Part shown: one piece after another, positions 1 through 6,581 of the stretch | How positions within the stretch are numbered: the first letter of the stretch is position 1 | Layout: each line of letters begins with the position of its first letter | Source of the DNA: an uncultured Oscillospiraceae bacterium | GTDB taxonomy: Bacteria > Bacillota > Clostridia > Oscillospirales > Oscillospiraceae | Length of the DNA stretch: 9,171 bases | Assembly: GCA_944385775.1 (NCBI GenBank) | Contig: CALWYM010000005.1 | Location: 1-9,171 of the forward strand | Direction of reading: 5' to 3' | Translations under genes and position numbers: made by a program | The notes under the pieces: model-generated | The model's input: the letters and a program-made list of their open reading frames with translations, nothing else | Databases searched by the model: none | Told to the model about the DNA's origin: nothing

Positions 1-531
1 TGGAATATGATAAAGCTTTCAGGCAGGGAGAGTACACAGTGGGATAACCAGGGAAGGGAGATTGTCAGTTCCTGGGCAAGAGCCGGAGCCTATGAAATCA
101 AAGATGGAGCGGTGACGGTAAACCTTAATTTGGGAGCAGTGCTTTTGTCTTCCGAAAACAGTATGCTTACAGCAAGTCATAGGGCAGTTCTCTCAGGACA
201 GGCAGACGGGTATAATGAAATAGAGAGCGTTGTACCTATAACAGCAGGTACTCGTGTGGGAGCTGGAGAGATAGATTTTTCCCCTGAGTGTGAAGTAAAC
301 CTTCTTATGTTTAGCAGCGTAGATGTGTTGTCAATTGAAGCTATTGAAGAATCAGAGGAAGGCTGTAATTACACATGGCCTTCTATAATCGCGTACAGAA
401 TATGTTGTGGAGATACTATATGGTCTATTTGTAAAAAATTTAAAGCAAGCGTACCTATTGTAAAAGAAATTAATGAAAAAAGCGGCGATGAGCTAAGGGA
501 GGGAAGTCTGATTATTATTCCTAAAACCTGA
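1..531 (+). CDS. Partial (C-terminal) SPOCS/DUF3794-like and LysM domain protein
   Basis: The reading frame is open to the left edge (in-frame TGG, AAT precede the ATG at 7), and too little upstream sequence remains to show a ribosome site, so I treat this as the 3' end of a longer gene. The last ~45 residues (about 129-173 counted from the ATG at 7) form a LysM domain: YRICCGDTIWSIC, then a helix, an INEKSGDEL stretch and REGSLIIIP, matching the usual Y.V..GDT.W.IA ... N ... L..G..L.IP pattern. LysM binds N-acetylglucosamine-containing glycans such as peptidoglycan. The preceding region (about 20-115) is beta-rich and resembles the SPOCS/DUF3794 module that clostridial proteins often place before a terminal LysM; such proteins are linked to the spore coat. 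The LysM call is firm and the SPOCS call is moderate. Cysteines at 133, 134 and 142 inside LysM are unusual. No strong terminator follows it. Confidence 0.72.
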   Translation, partial: WNMIKLSGRESTQWDNQGREIVSSWARAGAYEIKDGAVTVNLNLGAVLLSSENSMLTASHRAVLSGQADGYNEIESVVPITAGTRVGAGEIDFSPECEVNLLMFSSVDVLSIEAIEESEEGCNYTWPSIIAYRICCGDTIWSICKKFKASVPIVKEINEKSGDELREGSLIIIPKT

Positions 532-604
532 AAAAGCTCATTAAAATGGATAAAATAGCGAAACAAAGCTTTTTAAAATGCTTTAACGACAGCAGTTTGC
601 CCTC

Positions 605-633
605 TTGTCATACGATAATAATTGTGCTAAAAT
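605..633 (+). promoter_or_regulatory. Sigma-A-type promoter of yebC
   Basis: A -35 box TTGTCA (605-610) is separated by exactly 17 bp from a -10 box TAAAAT (628-633). The -10 is preceded by TGC, giving an extended -10 element. Transcription would start near 640, leaving a short leader of about 40 nt before the yebC start. The element lies in the gap after the LysM gene, so yebC can be expressed independently of it. Confidence 0.65.
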
Positions 634-678
634 TGTTTAGAAAAATTATAAATTCGTACTAGCGGAGGGAGACACTTC

Positions 679-1407
679 ATGTCAGGACATTCCAAATGGC
701 ATAACATACAGAAAACAAAGGGGGCTGCTGATGCGAAACGTTCGCAGGCATTTACAAAAATCGCAAGAGAGATGATAGTTGCGGTTAAGGAAGGCGGAAG
801 CGGTGACCCGGCGAATAATTCCCGTCTTGCAACCGTGATTGCCAAGGCTAAGGCTGCAAATATGCCCAATGACAATATTAAGAGAACTATTGAGAGAGCT
901 TTGGGCAGCGGTAATACAGATAACTTTGAAACTATCACCTATGAGGGATACGGTCCCGAAGGCGTGGCAGTTATAGTTGAGGCGATGACAGACAACAGAA
1001 ATCGTACAGCTTCCGATGTACGCCACCTGTTTGACAAGTACGGTGGAAATCTGGGCGCTGCGGGCTGCGTTTCCTGGTCCTTTGATAAAAAGGGTGTTAT
1101 TGTTATAGATAACGAGGACGAGGAGCTTGACGAGGATACTGTTATGATGGACGCACTTGAGGCTGGAGCTGAGGACTTCTCTCCTGAGGAGGGTGTTTTT
1201 GAGGTCTATACGGCGCCTGAAAACTTTTCTCAGGTTGTGTCTGCTTTGGAGGGAAAGTATAAGTTCCTTTCAGCTCAGGAGGAAATGGTTCCCCAGAACT
1301 ACGTCAAAATTACTGATCCCGACAATGTTAAGAAATTTGAGAAAATGCTGGAGCTTATGGACGACAATGACGATATTCAGAACGTCTGGCACAACATGGA
1401 AGCGTAA
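679..1407 (+). CDS. yebC: YebC/PmpR (TACO1) family protein
   Basis: The protein has 242 residues, normal for a family usually near 240-250. It opens with the family signature MSGHSKWHNIQ and continues with KGAADAKRSQAFTKIAREM, ANMPNDNIKRTIERA, YEGYGPEGVAVIVEA, TDNRNRTASDVRH and a YGGNLG...GCVSWSF block, all characteristic of the three-domain YebC fold. The C-terminal half is strongly acidic (for example DNEDEELDED), also usual here. Members were first annotated as transcription regulators; the mitochondrial homologue TACO1 is a translational activator, and more recent work links the bacterial family to relief of ribosome stalling, notably at proline runs. It is expected to be cytoplasmic and ribosome-associated. 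The start is set by GGAGGG at 664-669, nine bases before the ATG. It has its own promoter and terminator, so it is probably monocistronic. Confidence 0.95.
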   Translation: MSGHSKWHNIQKTKGAADAKRSQAFTKIAREMIVAVKEGGSGDPANNSRLATVIAKAKAANMPNDNIKRTIERALGSGNTDNFETITYEGYGPEGVAVIVEAMTDNRNRTASDVRHLFDKYGGNLGAAGCVSWSFDKKGVIVIDNEDEELDEDTVMMDALEAGAEDFSPEEGVFEVYTAPENFSQVVSALEGKYKFLSAQEEMVPQNYVKITDPDNVKKFEKMLELMDDNDDIQNVWHNMEA

Positions 1408-1431
1408 ATTAATAAAAGCTTGAGACTAAAA

Positions 1432-1480
1432 ATAGCCCTTTCTGCAATATAATTCAGGCAGAAAGGGTTATCTTTTATTT
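1432..1480 (+). terminator. Rho-independent terminator of yebC
   Basis: ATAGCCCTTTCTGC (1432-1445) pairs with GCAGAAAGGGTTAT (1458-1471): a 14-bp stem with one G-T pair and a 12-nt loop, followed by TTTTATTT (1473-1480). It lies 25 bp after the yebC stop. Read on the minus strand the same stem is followed by TATTTTTAG, so it could also act as a second stop for leftward transcription. Confidence 0.85.
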
Positions 1481-1484
1481 CTCC

Positions 1485-1505
1485 GGAGAATTGGATTTAT
1501 TCTCC
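1485..1505. repeat. Short inverted repeat between two terminators
   Basis: GGAGAAT (1485-1491) and ATTCTCC (1499-1505) form a perfect 7-bp stem around a 7-nt loop. It overlaps the self-complementary CTCCGGAG (1481-1488), so two alternative small structures compete. There is no U-tract. It sits between the yebC terminator and the bidirectional terminator of the convergent pair; a role is not evident. Confidence 0.4.
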
Positions 1506-1552
1506 CACTGATACAAAATAAAAAAATTGCTATACGGTACGTTTACTTTTCC

Positions 1553-1594
1553 AAAAAGAAAGCCGCAGACTTTTGAGTCTGCGGCTTTCTTTTT
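1553..1594 (-). terminator. Bidirectional terminator of the trigger-factor gene
   Basis: AAAAAGAAAGCCGCAGAC (1553-1570) pairs perfectly with 1577-1594 around a 6-nt loop, with a GC-rich 13-bp core at 1558-1570/1577-1589. On the minus strand the stem starts right after the tig stop (1595-1597) and the core ends in TTTTT. On the plus strand it is followed by eight consecutive T (1589 is the closing C, 1590-1596 T-rich). It therefore can stop both leftward tig transcription and any read-through from yebC. Confidence 0.88.
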
Positions 1595-2905
1595 TTATTC
1601 CTCGTCAGGGAATTTTTCAACCTTAACTATGTTTGGGGTAATATTGCTTTTCACAAATTCCAATGCCTTTTTACTGGCTAAATCCTCAATAATACCTTCA
1701 CGTCCGCCGAGCTGCTCAAGGGCGGAGGGATAGGTAAGATTATTTACCTTTGCAAAGCTGTTTACAGCGGAGCTTATTTCATCATCTGAAATCAAAATAT
1801 TCTCCGTTCTAGCTATATATTCCAGGGCAAGGGAGAGTTTAACCTGGCTTTCCGCCACGGGAGTACATTCACTTCGATATCCTTCAATAGTTTTGCCTAC
1901 TCTTCTTAAGGCTTCCTCAGAGGAAATGCCCTCAACTGCTGCCGAAGCTTCCAAATTATCCATAAGTCTTTGCAGACACACATCAATCATGGGCTGTGGT
2001 ATGTAGCAGTCAACAGCGTCAGCAAGGGTTTGGCTGATAGCCTGGGAATAAAGCCTTTTGCTCTTTCCGTTGAACTTATCCTGACGCTTTTTCCTGGTTG
2101 CCTCCCGGAAATCTTTGACTGTTTCACAGCCTGCAATGTTCTTTTTTACATATTCATCTGTACACTCCTCAAGCCGACGTTCCCAAACGCCGTTAAGATG
2201 TACCGAAAGCTCAATGGTAAGACCTGCAATTTCTTCGCGGTGAAAATTTTCCGGCATAGTAAGGGACAGCTCAAGGTCGTCCCCAGCAACATGGCCTACC
2301 AGCTTTTCGTCAAGTCCGGCAAAGAGAAGACCGCTGCCCAGTGTAAAACGGTTGTTTTTGCCGTGGTCAAAGGGAAAGGGTTTTCCACCTGAGGTGCCTG
2401 AAAAATCCATGTCTACAATATCATCATATCGGGCTTCACGGGGTACTTCCAGTACCAGTCTGTGATTAAGCATATATTGATTAATTTCCTTGTCAATATC
2501 GGCTTCGCTGCAAGTTCTCTCGTACTTTACCGGCTTGAGTCCGCGAAAATCAAGCTTTTCAATTTTCGGATAATCAAAGAAACTAATTAACGCATTAAGC
2601 CCGTTTATGTCGGCACGGATTATATTTATGACAGGCTGAGACACGGGAGCAAAATCACGCTCAATGCAGAGATTATTAAAAGAGGTGCTTACAGCGTTAT
2701 CCTTGGCAATGTTTACAAGTTCATTTCCGTAAATTTTCATTGCGGTATTCAAGGGCATTTTCCCGGGTCTGTAACCCTTGGTAGGTCTGGCACTTTGAAG
2801 CATACGTGAAGATTTTTTCAAATATTCCTCAAATTCAGGGGCTGATAATACGAGCTCAAACTGAATAAATTGTCTTTTGTCCTGTTTGAAGTTTACTATT
2901 TCCAT
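1595..2905 (-). CDS. tig: Trigger factor (divergent), ribosome-associated chaperone / FKBP-type prolyl isomerase
   Basis: The protein has 436 residues, typical for trigger factor, with all three domains. The N-terminal ribosome-binding domain carries GYRPGKMP (44-51), matching the L23-docking GFRxGKxP signature with Phe replaced by Tyr, followed by MKIYG. The FKBP-type isomerase domain spans about 159-240 (DDIVDMDFSG, then TLGSG, FAGLDEKLVG, AGDDLELSLTMPENF and the EEIAGLTIELSVHLNGV strand). The helical SurA-like chaperone arms fill 245-430. It binds nascent chains at the exit tunnel. The N-terminal sequence is clearly divergent and it is not next to clpP/clpX as is common, so it may be a second trigger factor rather than the main one. 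Start: AGAGG lies four bases before the ATG on the minus strand. It follows the membrane-protein gene at 2923-3522 with a 17-bp gap, so the two are probably cotranscribed. Confidence 0.9.
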   Translation of the reverse strand: MEIVNFKQDKRQFIQFELVLSAPEFEEYLKKSSRMLQSARPTKGYRPGKMPLNTAMKIYGNELVNIAKDNAVSTSFNNLCIERDFAPVSQPVINIIRADINGLNALISFFDYPKIEKLDFRGLKPVKYERTCSEADIDKEINQYMLNHRLVLEVPREARYDDIVDMDFSGTSGGKPFPFDHGKNNRFTLGSGLLFAGLDEKLVGHVAGDDLELSLTMPENFHREEIAGLTIELSVHLNGVWERRLEECTDEYVKKNIAGCETVKDFREATRKKRQDKFNGKSKRLYSQAISQTLADAVDCYIPQPMIDVCLQRLMDNLEASAAVEGISSEEALRRVGKTIEGYRSECTPVAESQVKLSLALEYIARTENILISDDEISSAVNSFAKVNNLTYPSALEQLGGREGIIEDLASKKALEFVKSNITPNIVKVEKFPDEE

Positions 2906-2922
2906 AATGCCTCTTTATGTTT

Positions 2923-3522
2923 TCAGCTTCTGTAAAACGGGAGCTGAGTATCATTTTCCTCCTCATAATATTCTGTGTTTTTTTCAAGAATGTTTATAAC
3001 AAGCGAAAATCCACCCCCTGCAAGGTATGCGCAGCAGGCAAAATAGTCATTTAGTACAACTGAACCTCTGTGAGAAATTACAAAATAGATATTTCCCAGA
3101 GCTGTTATGGCAAAGAAAACAAAGGTAAGAAAGCTCCATATCTTAATGTAAGACGTAGATTTATGCTGTTCATACTTAGTCATTTTTCTCGGACAGGATA
3201 TATAGAAAATGTCTGCTGTAACAAGAAAAATAAGACAGAGAAATGTAATGCAGCCGGGGACACTTATGTAGGTACTGATATTTCGCTGACCAGGCATAAG
3301 GGAAAATATCAAAAATAAGCAAAGTGAACCAGCGGTGAGTAGTGAATAGATTATCTTACGCATTTTCCACTGCTTATCATCTAATAGATGGACATGATAA
3401 TTATCAACATAAAAGCGTTTGACTTTATAACCTTTACCAGATTTCTTTTCTACCTTTGCTGTCACATAGCCGTCAAAATATTTTTGGTAGGAAGCAGTAT
3501 GTTTTTTTGCTGTTTTCGCCAT
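2923..3522 (-). CDS. Four-helix membrane protein of unknown function
   Basis: I do not recognise this 199-residue protein. It starts with a basic, lysine-rich cytoplasmic-type segment (1-55, including TAKKH, KVEKKSGKGYKVKR and a YHVHLLDDKQW stretch) followed by four predicted transmembrane helices at about 56-76, 87-109, 126-149 and 159-179, and an acidic tail (KNTEYYEEENDTQ). An even helix number puts both ends on the same side, likely the cytoplasm because of the positive N-terminus. There is no signal peptide, lipobox or catalytic motif that I can see. The start is preceded by GGGTGA (3532-3537 on the minus strand), nine bases away, a modest ribosome site. It is the first gene of a leftward unit with the trigger factor 17 bp downstream. 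A link to protein folding or membrane targeting is only a guess from that neighbourhood. Confidence 0.82.
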   Translation of the reverse strand: MAKTAKKHTASYQKYFDGYVTAKVEKKSGKGYKVKRFYVDNYHVHLLDDKQWKMRKIIYSLLTAGSLCLFLIFSLMPGQRNISTYISVPGCITFLCLIFLVTADIFYISCPRKMTKYEQHKSTSYIKIWSFLTFVFFAITALGNIYFVISHRGSVVLNDYFACCAYLAGGGFSLVINILEKNTEYYEEENDTQLPFYRS

Positions 3523-3547
3523 TAATATGATTCACCCGAATTCTTAA

Positions 3548-3597
3548 AGTATAGAAATACTATTTGGAGAATACAATGCAAAGCCCACGATTGTCAA
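3548..3597 (-). promoter_or_regulatory. Candidate promoter of the membrane protein-tig unit
   Basis: On the minus strand a perfect TTGACA (3597-3592) is followed after 18 bp by TATTCT (3573-3568). An alternative or second promoter has the better -10, TATACT (3553-3548), with TTGTAT (3576-3571) exactly 17 bp upstream. AGTAT/ATACT arms at 3548-3561 form a small inverted repeat over the second -10. Either would give a short leader before the ATG at 3522. I cannot tell which is used. Confidence 0.45.
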
Positions 3598-3632
3598 GCA
3601 AAAAAATATTGGCGAAATTTTAATATGGGCAA

Positions 3633-3657
3633 AATTGTGCTAAAAAACCACAATTTA
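3633..3657. repeat. Inverted repeat AAATTGTG / CACAATTT
   Basis: AAATTGTG (3633-3640) and CACAATTT (3650-3657) form a perfect 8-bp stem around a 9-nt A-rich loop. No U-tract follows on either strand. It shares a TTGTG core with the larger inverted repeat about 70 bp to the right, so the two could be binding sites of one regulator, but the AT-richness makes chance likely. Confidence 0.4.
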
Positions 3658-3705
3658 TGCTGTAAATTAGTTACTTTGAGCAATAAAAAAGATTATAAAT
3701 AGCAT

Positions 3706-3739
3706 AATGCACAAAATTTATAAAAAAATTTTGTGCATT
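3706..3739. repeat. 14-bp perfect inverted repeat in the intergenic region
   Basis: AATGCACAAAATTT (3706-3719) and AAATTTTGTGCATT (3726-3739) are perfect reverse complements around a 6-nt loop. The symmetry and length suggest either an operator or a weak structured RNA element. Neither strand shows a good U-tract after the stem, so a terminator is less likely. It lies about 55 bp upstream of the candidate -35 of the hydrolase operon. Confidence 0.6.
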
Positions 3740-3793
3740 CAAGACAAAATATAAAATGTGTAAGAATTGTAGTAATTTTTCAAAGTTATTTGA

Positions 3794-3822
3794 TATACAT
3801 AAAAATAGACCTGTGATATAAA
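3794..3822 (+). promoter_or_regulatory. Candidate promoter of the hydrolase-transporter operon
   Basis: TATACA (3794-3799) and TATAAA (3817-3822) are separated by 17 bp. The -10 is a 5/6 match; the -35 is only 4/6. Transcription would start near 3829, giving a leader of about 68 nt. The surrounding AT-rich sequence offers other weak combinations, so this is tentative. Confidence 0.35.
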
Positions 3823-3833
3823 AAGTACATAAA

Positions 3834-3853
3834 CTAAGCGGGAGATTGCTTAG
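3834..3853 (+). promoter_or_regulatory. Possible operator or leader hairpin, CTAAGC-N8-GCTTAG
   Basis: CTAAGC (3834-3839) and GCTTAG (3848-3853) are perfect inverted arms around GGGAGATT. If the promoter at 3794-3822 is real, this lies at about +5 to +24, a normal place for a repressor site; in RNA it would be a 6-bp hairpin in the leader. Only the symmetry is seen; function is inferred. Confidence 0.35.
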
Positions 3854-3883
3854 GAAAATTGGTCAGTTTTATCCAAATAGAAT

Positions 3884-3890
3884 AAGGAGG
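3884..3890 (+). promoter_or_regulatory. Ribosome binding site fixing the hydrolase start at 3897
   Basis: AAGGAGG at 3884-3890 lies six bases before the ATG at 3897. The frame also opens at a TTG at 3846, but that codon has no comparable site at proper spacing, and the 17 extra residues would be encoded by sequence containing this strong site. Confidence 0.88.
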
Positions 3891-3896
3891 ATTAGC

Positions 3897-4796
3897 ATGT
3901 CGGAGTTTTCGATGTTTGAAGCAAAGCAAATTTATCCACGCACCTGGCAGATTACATATTCATTTGTCCAGTTTGGCGAAAAGATTAATCCTGTTTTCAG
4001 CTATCTTTTGGAAGGGGACAAATATTCCCTTGTAATTGATACAATGTATGGTTACGGCAATCTTCGTAAGTTTTGCGAGACGCTGACCGATAAGCCTATG
4101 AAGGTAGTAAACACACATTTCCACGGTGATCATATAGGCGGTAACTATCATTTTGATGAGGCTTATATTCATTGGAGAGATTTTCCGTATTTTTATTCTG
4201 ATGGCACAGGGGCATTTCCCAAAACTGTTGAGGCTCTTTACGAAAGGGCGAAAAGTGTTGCGCTTGAGGAGTATAAAGACAAGCTTGATATAAATGATTT
4301 TAAAATTCAGGAGCCTATGGTCCTCTATCCTATTGAAGACGGTGATGTTTTTGATTTGGGAGATAGGGAGCTTGAGGTTATCTGGGTTGGAGGTCATTCC
4401 CCCGGCTGCATCGCACTTCTTGACAGGGTCAACAGATGCGCCTTTACAGGAGACTGCTGCAACAGCAATACACTTCTCGGAGGCGGTCTTAACGGACTTA
4501 GCGTTCAGCAGTATCTTAAAAATCTGATTCATTTCTATTCTTTCAGAAGAGAGTTTGATATTACCTACGGTGGTCATCAGATTCTTCCAGCAAGAGTAGT
4601 TGAGGAAGGAATAGAGCTATGCGGTAAGATAATCGCGGGAACGGACGACAAGGTTGAGTATGAAGTTTTAAACAGAAGAATGATATACGGCTCAAAGAGG
4701 GGAGAGAAAGGCAAGCTTCCCGACGGCAAGGTATTCAATATGTCTTACAGACCGGATAACATAAAGGGTCTTGTTGAAAACAAGAAAAGAATCTGA
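3897..4796 (+). CDS. MBL-fold (metallo-beta-lactamase superfamily) hydrolase
   Basis: The protein has 299 residues from the ATG at 3897. The superfamily metal site is complete: HFHGDH gives His74, His76, Asp78 and His79; GGHSPG gives His167; AFTGDCC gives the bridging Asp186; and TYGGHQ gives His227. A dinuclear metal hydrolase is therefore expected. Strands before the site (SYLLEGDKYSLVIDTM) fit the usual alpha-beta/beta-alpha fold. There is no signal peptide or membrane helix, so it should act in the cytoplasm. The superfamily includes lactonases, glyoxalase II, beta-lactamases and phosphodiesterases; sequence alone does not pick one. It is the first gene of a likely operon, 48 bp before a peptide-type binding protein and its transporter, which suggests it processes the imported compound or a derivative. 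The closing ~70 residues (basic, YGSKRGEKGK) are a family-specific tail. Confidence 0.88.
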   Translation: MSEFSMFEAKQIYPRTWQITYSFVQFGEKINPVFSYLLEGDKYSLVIDTMYGYGNLRKFCETLTDKPMKVVNTHFHGDHIGGNYHFDEAYIHWRDFPYFYSDGTGAFPKTVEALYERAKSVALEEYKDKLDINDFKIQEPMVLYPIEDGDVFDLGDRELEVIWVGGHSPGCIALLDRVNRCAFTGDCCNSNTLLGGGLNGLSVQQYLKNLIHFYSFRREFDITYGGHQILPARVVEEGIELCGKIIAGTDDKVEYEVLNRRMIYGSKRGEKGKLPDGKVFNMSYRPDNIKGLVENKKRI

Positions 4797-4805
4797 AAAA
4801 GTAGA

Positions 4806-4824
4806 TTATCGCTTTAAGCGATAA
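4806..4824 (+). repeat. Small intercistronic hairpin
   Basis: TTATCGC (4806-4812) pairs with GCGATAA (4818-4824) around TTTAA, and the symmetry extends inward. No U-tract follows; the ribosome site of the next gene starts seven bases later. It could tune translation or RNA decay between hydrolase and binding protein, but nothing proves this. Confidence 0.4.
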
Positions 4825-4844
4825 AATAAAAAGGAGGATACAAT

Positions 4845-6545
4845 ATGTTTACAAGAAGAGACTTTCTGAAGTACATGGCCGTCTCTGCGGTTGGGGTCTC
4901 TGCGGCCGCGGCGCTTTCAGCCTGTGGTGGTGACAACGGCGAAACAAATCAGGATGAAACCAACACTGAAAATCAGGGTTCTGCTATTCAGGACATGGAG
5001 GAAAGCTCTGGTCTGATTACAGATGTAGCCGATGGTGAATTTGACGGCTGCGTAATTACTGACCGTGATTCCACCCAGAAGACCATGGCAAGAGTTGCAG
5101 CTCTGACTTACGAAACTGTTGACCCGTTCTACTATACCGGTCAGTTCGGAGGAATGATGGGTCAGAATCTTTACGCAGATCTGTGGGGTAAGGACCCTGC
5201 CGGAACAGCCTATGAAGTTGGCTACTGCGCCAAGGATTGGACTGTCAGTGATGACGGTCTCACTGTCAGCGTTGAGATATATGACTATATTAAGGACAGC
5301 GATGGAAACCCCATAACTGCTGCTGACTTTGTATGGTACCACAACTATTATACATCTATAAAGACTAACGCTTACGTAACAGGTGTTGAGCAGACCGGTG
5401 ATTATACCTTTAACATTACGCTGAAGGATCCTTATTATCCCGGGGCGCTTTATGCTTCAACCAACAGATTTATCAAGTGCCTGTCACAGAAAGCCTATGA
5501 GGCAAACCCAGACCGCTTCCGTGATAATCCGACCTGCACAGGTCCTTATACCTGCATTGAGTTTACCTCCGGGTCCACTGCAACATTCCTTTATAATCAT
5601 GATTTCTGGCAGCAGGATGATACCCTTATGCACCCGTTCTACAAGGCAAATATTGATGTAATTGGCTGGGACGTTATTACAGAGGATATTCAGCGTCAGA
5701 CAGCTCTCGAGACAAATCTTGTCCAGATGGCAACTGTTGGAACTTCTGTTGCAGAGGATCTTCTTGAGTCCGGCGCTTGCCAGGTTGTAAAGTGCCCGCA
5801 GCAGTGGCCAGGTGCATTTGTTCTCAACTGCTATCCCGGTTCTGTCTTTGCTGATAACTATAACCTCAGAGCAGCTGTTGCATACTGCATAGACTATGAG
5901 TCGATGTGCCTTGCGACTACAAGAGGTCTTGGAACATATACAGGTATTATGGGTAACGATGCTTTTGCAGGCTATAATCCTGAGTGGGCAGACATTGGCT
6001 TCAAGTACGATGTTGAAAAGGCAAAGGAGTACTTTGCTGAGTCCGGTTACAAGGCAAACGAGCTTACACTCCGTTGGGGTGCAAACTATCAGAACGATGT
6101 ACCGGTAATCCTTCAGTCCAACCTTGCCGAGCTTGGAATTGGTCTTGAGATTAACTACATTGATGAAGCAACATTCCTTACATATCGTGGTGAGGCAGAT
6201 CAGCTTAAGTGGGATATTATCGGCTACGGACTTCTCGGTGAGTCTATGAGCGATATGATCTTCAGCTGCTGCGACCTTGACGCTTACAGCTTTGGTCCTA
6301 TTTGCGGCGCCTATGATGAGGAGAACTATGAGCTTGCGTATAAGGCCCGTTACAGTGGAGATCCTGCTGACCTCGACAAAGCATACAGAACCATGCACGA
6401 GAAGATTTATTACATTCCTCAGTGGGAGGCTCCCAGCTTCTATGGTCTCCATCCGAAAATTACTTCTCTTACACGCTCCGGCGCAACAGCCTGCGTCCAG
6501 TCCTGCAAATATGCGGAGGACTATGACGTGTATTATGAGATGTAA
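4845..6545 (+). CDS. ABC transporter family-5 substrate-binding lipoprotein with Tat-type signal
   Basis: The 566-residue protein begins with TRRDFLK (3-9), a near-consensus twin-arginine motif, a hydrophobic core (11-24) and a lipobox LSAC with lipid-attachment Cys27, so the mature protein should be exported folded and anchored outside the membrane. A Gly/Asn/Glu/Thr-rich linker (28-60) precedes the binding domain. The body fits the SBP_bac_5 family of peptide, nickel and other solute receptors: an early LTYETVDPFYYTGQ stretch, the NPTCTGPYTCIEF block (228-240) corresponding to the usual N...TGPY.l motif, and the C-terminal KIYYIPQWEAPSFYGLHPKI segment. It would bind the solute and deliver it to the permeases that follow. 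Unusually, it has 15 cysteines besides Cys27. AAGGAGG at 4831-4837 lies seven bases before the ATG. The substrate cannot be read from sequence; a peptide is only the default for this family. Confidence 0.92.
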   Translation: MFTRRDFLKYMAVSAVGVSAAAALSACGGDNGETNQDETNTENQGSAIQDMEESSGLITDVADGEFDGCVITDRDSTQKTMARVAALTYETVDPFYYTGQFGGMMGQNLYADLWGKDPAGTAYEVGYCAKDWTVSDDGLTVSVEIYDYIKDSDGNPITAADFVWYHNYYTSIKTNAYVTGVEQTGDYTFNITLKDPYYPGALYASTNRFIKCLSQKAYEANPDRFRDNPTCTGPYTCIEFTSGSTATFLYNHDFWQQDDTLMHPFYKANIDVIGWDVITEDIQRQTALETNLVQMATVGTSVAEDLLESGACQVVKCPQQWPGAFVLNCYPGSVFADNYNLRAAVAYCIDYESMCLATTRGLGTYTGIMGNDAFAGYNPEWADIGFKYDVEKAKEYFAESGYKANELTLRWGANYQNDVPVILQSNLAELGIGLEINYIDEATFLTYRGEADQLKWDIIGYGLLGESMSDMIFSCCDLDAYSFGPICGAYDEENYELAYKARYSGDPADLDKAYRTMHEKIYYIPQWEAPSFYGLHPKITSLTRSGATACVQSCKYAEDYDVYYEM

Positions 6546-6581
6546 TGCAGCATAAAAAATCTCAGTTATAAAGCATAAATT

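Larger units (their letters stand above)
3523..3896. other. AT-rich intergenic region between divergent units, no gene
   Basis: This ~370-bp stretch separates the leftward membrane protein-tig unit from the rightward hydrolase-transporter operon. I find no convincing coding sequence, tRNA or known riboswitch. It is very AT-rich and holds candidate promoters for both directions (near 3548-3597 and 3794-3822), three inverted repeats (3633-3657, 3706-3739, 3834-3853) and the hydrolase ribosome site at 3884-3890. It is therefore best read as a shared control region. Confidence 0.6.

Noticed and set aside
531..574. AAAAAGCT / AGCTTTTT pairing after the LysM gene as a terminator
   Set aside because: The stem is only 8 AT-rich bp with a 28-nt loop, too weak to call; the right arm is also part of a self-complementary AAGCTT.
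1970..2392. Plus-strand open frame of 140 residues inside tig
   Set aside because: It is antisense to a well-supported trigger factor, without a ribosome site or domain.
3634..3646. 13-base word AATTGTGCTAAAA shared with the yebC promoter (620-632)
   Set aside because: In DNA this AT-rich a shared 13-mer within 9 kb is expected by chance, and the intergenic copy has no matching -35 at 17 bp.
3846..3896. Upstream TTG start giving 17 more residues on the MBL hydrolase
   Set aside because: There is no ribosome site at proper distance, and AAGGAGG is placed correctly for the ATG at 3897.
3960..4577. Minus-strand open frame of 205 residues inside the hydrolase gene
   Set aside because: It is fully antisense to an MBL enzyme with complete catalytic residues; no start signal or family match.
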